From Lachnospiraceae bacterium (GTDB lineage: Bacteria; Bacillota; Clostridia; Lachnospirales; Lachnospiraceae), in NCBI GenBank assembly GCA_015057455.1, contig SVEH01000002.1:124001-188000 (forward strand): a stretch of DNA of 64,000 nt, in the 5' to 3' direction. Numbering within the stretch: the stretch's first letter is position 1; each line of letters opens with the position of its first letter. Below are positions 63,725-64,000 of this stretch, in pieces. The notes under the pieces are model-generated. The model did no database searches. It saw nothing but the letters and a program-made list of their open reading frames with translations, and was not told the DNA's origin. A program made the translations under genes and the position numbers.

Positions 63725-64000
63725 ATGTGTTCTAAAAAAGGTTGTGTTCCATTTAAAGGAACTAAGGAACAAGAGAAAGCATTACTTGAAGTAATAGCTG
63801 AACTTAAAGATCAAAAAGGTGCTTTGATGCCTATTCTTCAAAAGGCTCAAGACATTTATGGATATCTTCCAATAGAAGTTCAAACAATTATATCCAATGA
63901 AACTGGTATACCATTAGAGAAAATCTATGGTGTAGCAACATTCTATGCACAATTTGCTTTGAACCCAAAGGGAAAATATCGTATATCAGTATGTCTAGGA
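63725..64000 (+). CDS. NuoE/HydC-like 2Fe-2S subunit, 3' end outside window
   Basis: A partial gene with 92 residues visible. The start ATG 63725 has AAGGAGG eight bases upstream. GALMPILQKAQDIYGYLP, then GVATFYAQFALNPKGKY, and the first Cys of the 2Fe-2S site (SVCLG) match the 24-kDa NuoE family. In Clostridia this is often the small subunit of an NAD-linked [FeFe]-hydrogenase, which fits an ethanol-forming fermenter. The rest of the operon lies beyond the window. Confidence 0.9.
   Translation, partial: MCSKKGCVPFKGTKEQEKALLEVIAELKDQKGALMPILQKAQDIYGYLPIEVQTIISNETGIPLEKIYGVATFYAQFALNPKGKYRISVCLG

Overview
The window is strongly AT-rich. Its gene content and signals point to an anaerobic low-GC Firmicute of the gut, most like a member of the Lachnospiraceae or a related Clostridia family. 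The signals are AdhE, single-chain glycyl-tRNA synthetase, a NuoE/HydC-like subunit, a bile salt hydrolase-type enzyme, strong Shine-Dalgarno sites and many intrinsic terminators. I see no rRNA, tRNA or CRISPR array. The organism assignment is an inference from gene families.

Layout. 0-6 kb: a partial gene, a zinc-ribbon protein, a LysR regulator, adhE (ethanol fermentation) and a small-molecule kinase. 6-15 kb: a membrane-anchored protein, a secreted metallophosphoesterase, a cytidylate-kinase-like protein, an AI-2E family transporter and a copper P-type ATPase. The ATPase has a poly-asparagine insertion, a Cys-rich insertion, a GEG hinge and a fused CopZ-like tail. 15-21 kb: MATE exporter, an MNT nucleotidyltransferase fused to a nitrilase, a choloylglycine hydrolase, DUF1294, a HAD phosphatase and a self-controlled XRE regulator. 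21-33 kb: a secreted protein paired with a small membrane protein, gltX, a UvrD-like helicase, a 1098-residue secreted cysteine peptidase with four 148-residue repeats, an S41 peptidase, a LURP-one protein and a pseudogene. 33-35 kb: a Fic gene with paired operators in its promoter, and an IS3 remnant.

35.6-43.5 kb is the most interesting protein-coding region. Four secreted paralogues share a pro-region box (Asn-Met-Thr/Ser), an Arg-Gly pair exactly 28 residues later and a Lys-Leu-Pro box, followed by amphipathic Lys-rich helices. They lie with a small two-helix membrane protein and a 1298-residue subtilase. I infer a secreted, proteolytically processed peptide or protein system, possibly antimicrobial, with a candidate immunity protein. 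I cannot name a family for the four proteins.

43.6-64 kb: an AmmeMemoRadiSam A/B fusion, a secreted Ig/Fn3-like protein, a methyltransferase, Hsp33, a type I membrane protein, a GGDEF cyclase, an M16C peptidase, a lipoprotein with a PKTAD sorting-like end, an MNT/HEPN toxin-antitoxin pair, era, a YqzL-like small gene, recO, a lipoprotein, glyQS and a partial NuoE/HydC gene.

Three copies of a non-coding element (about 54.6, 56.4 and 57.95 kb) each have a sigma-A promoter with a 17-bp spacer, a hairpin of varying sequence, a 38-nt invariant core and a terminator. They look like a small RNA or leader-RNA family. Several promoters (XRE gene, fic, the 21.8-kb secreted gene) carry a palindrome inside the -35/-10 spacer, which suggests local repressor control.
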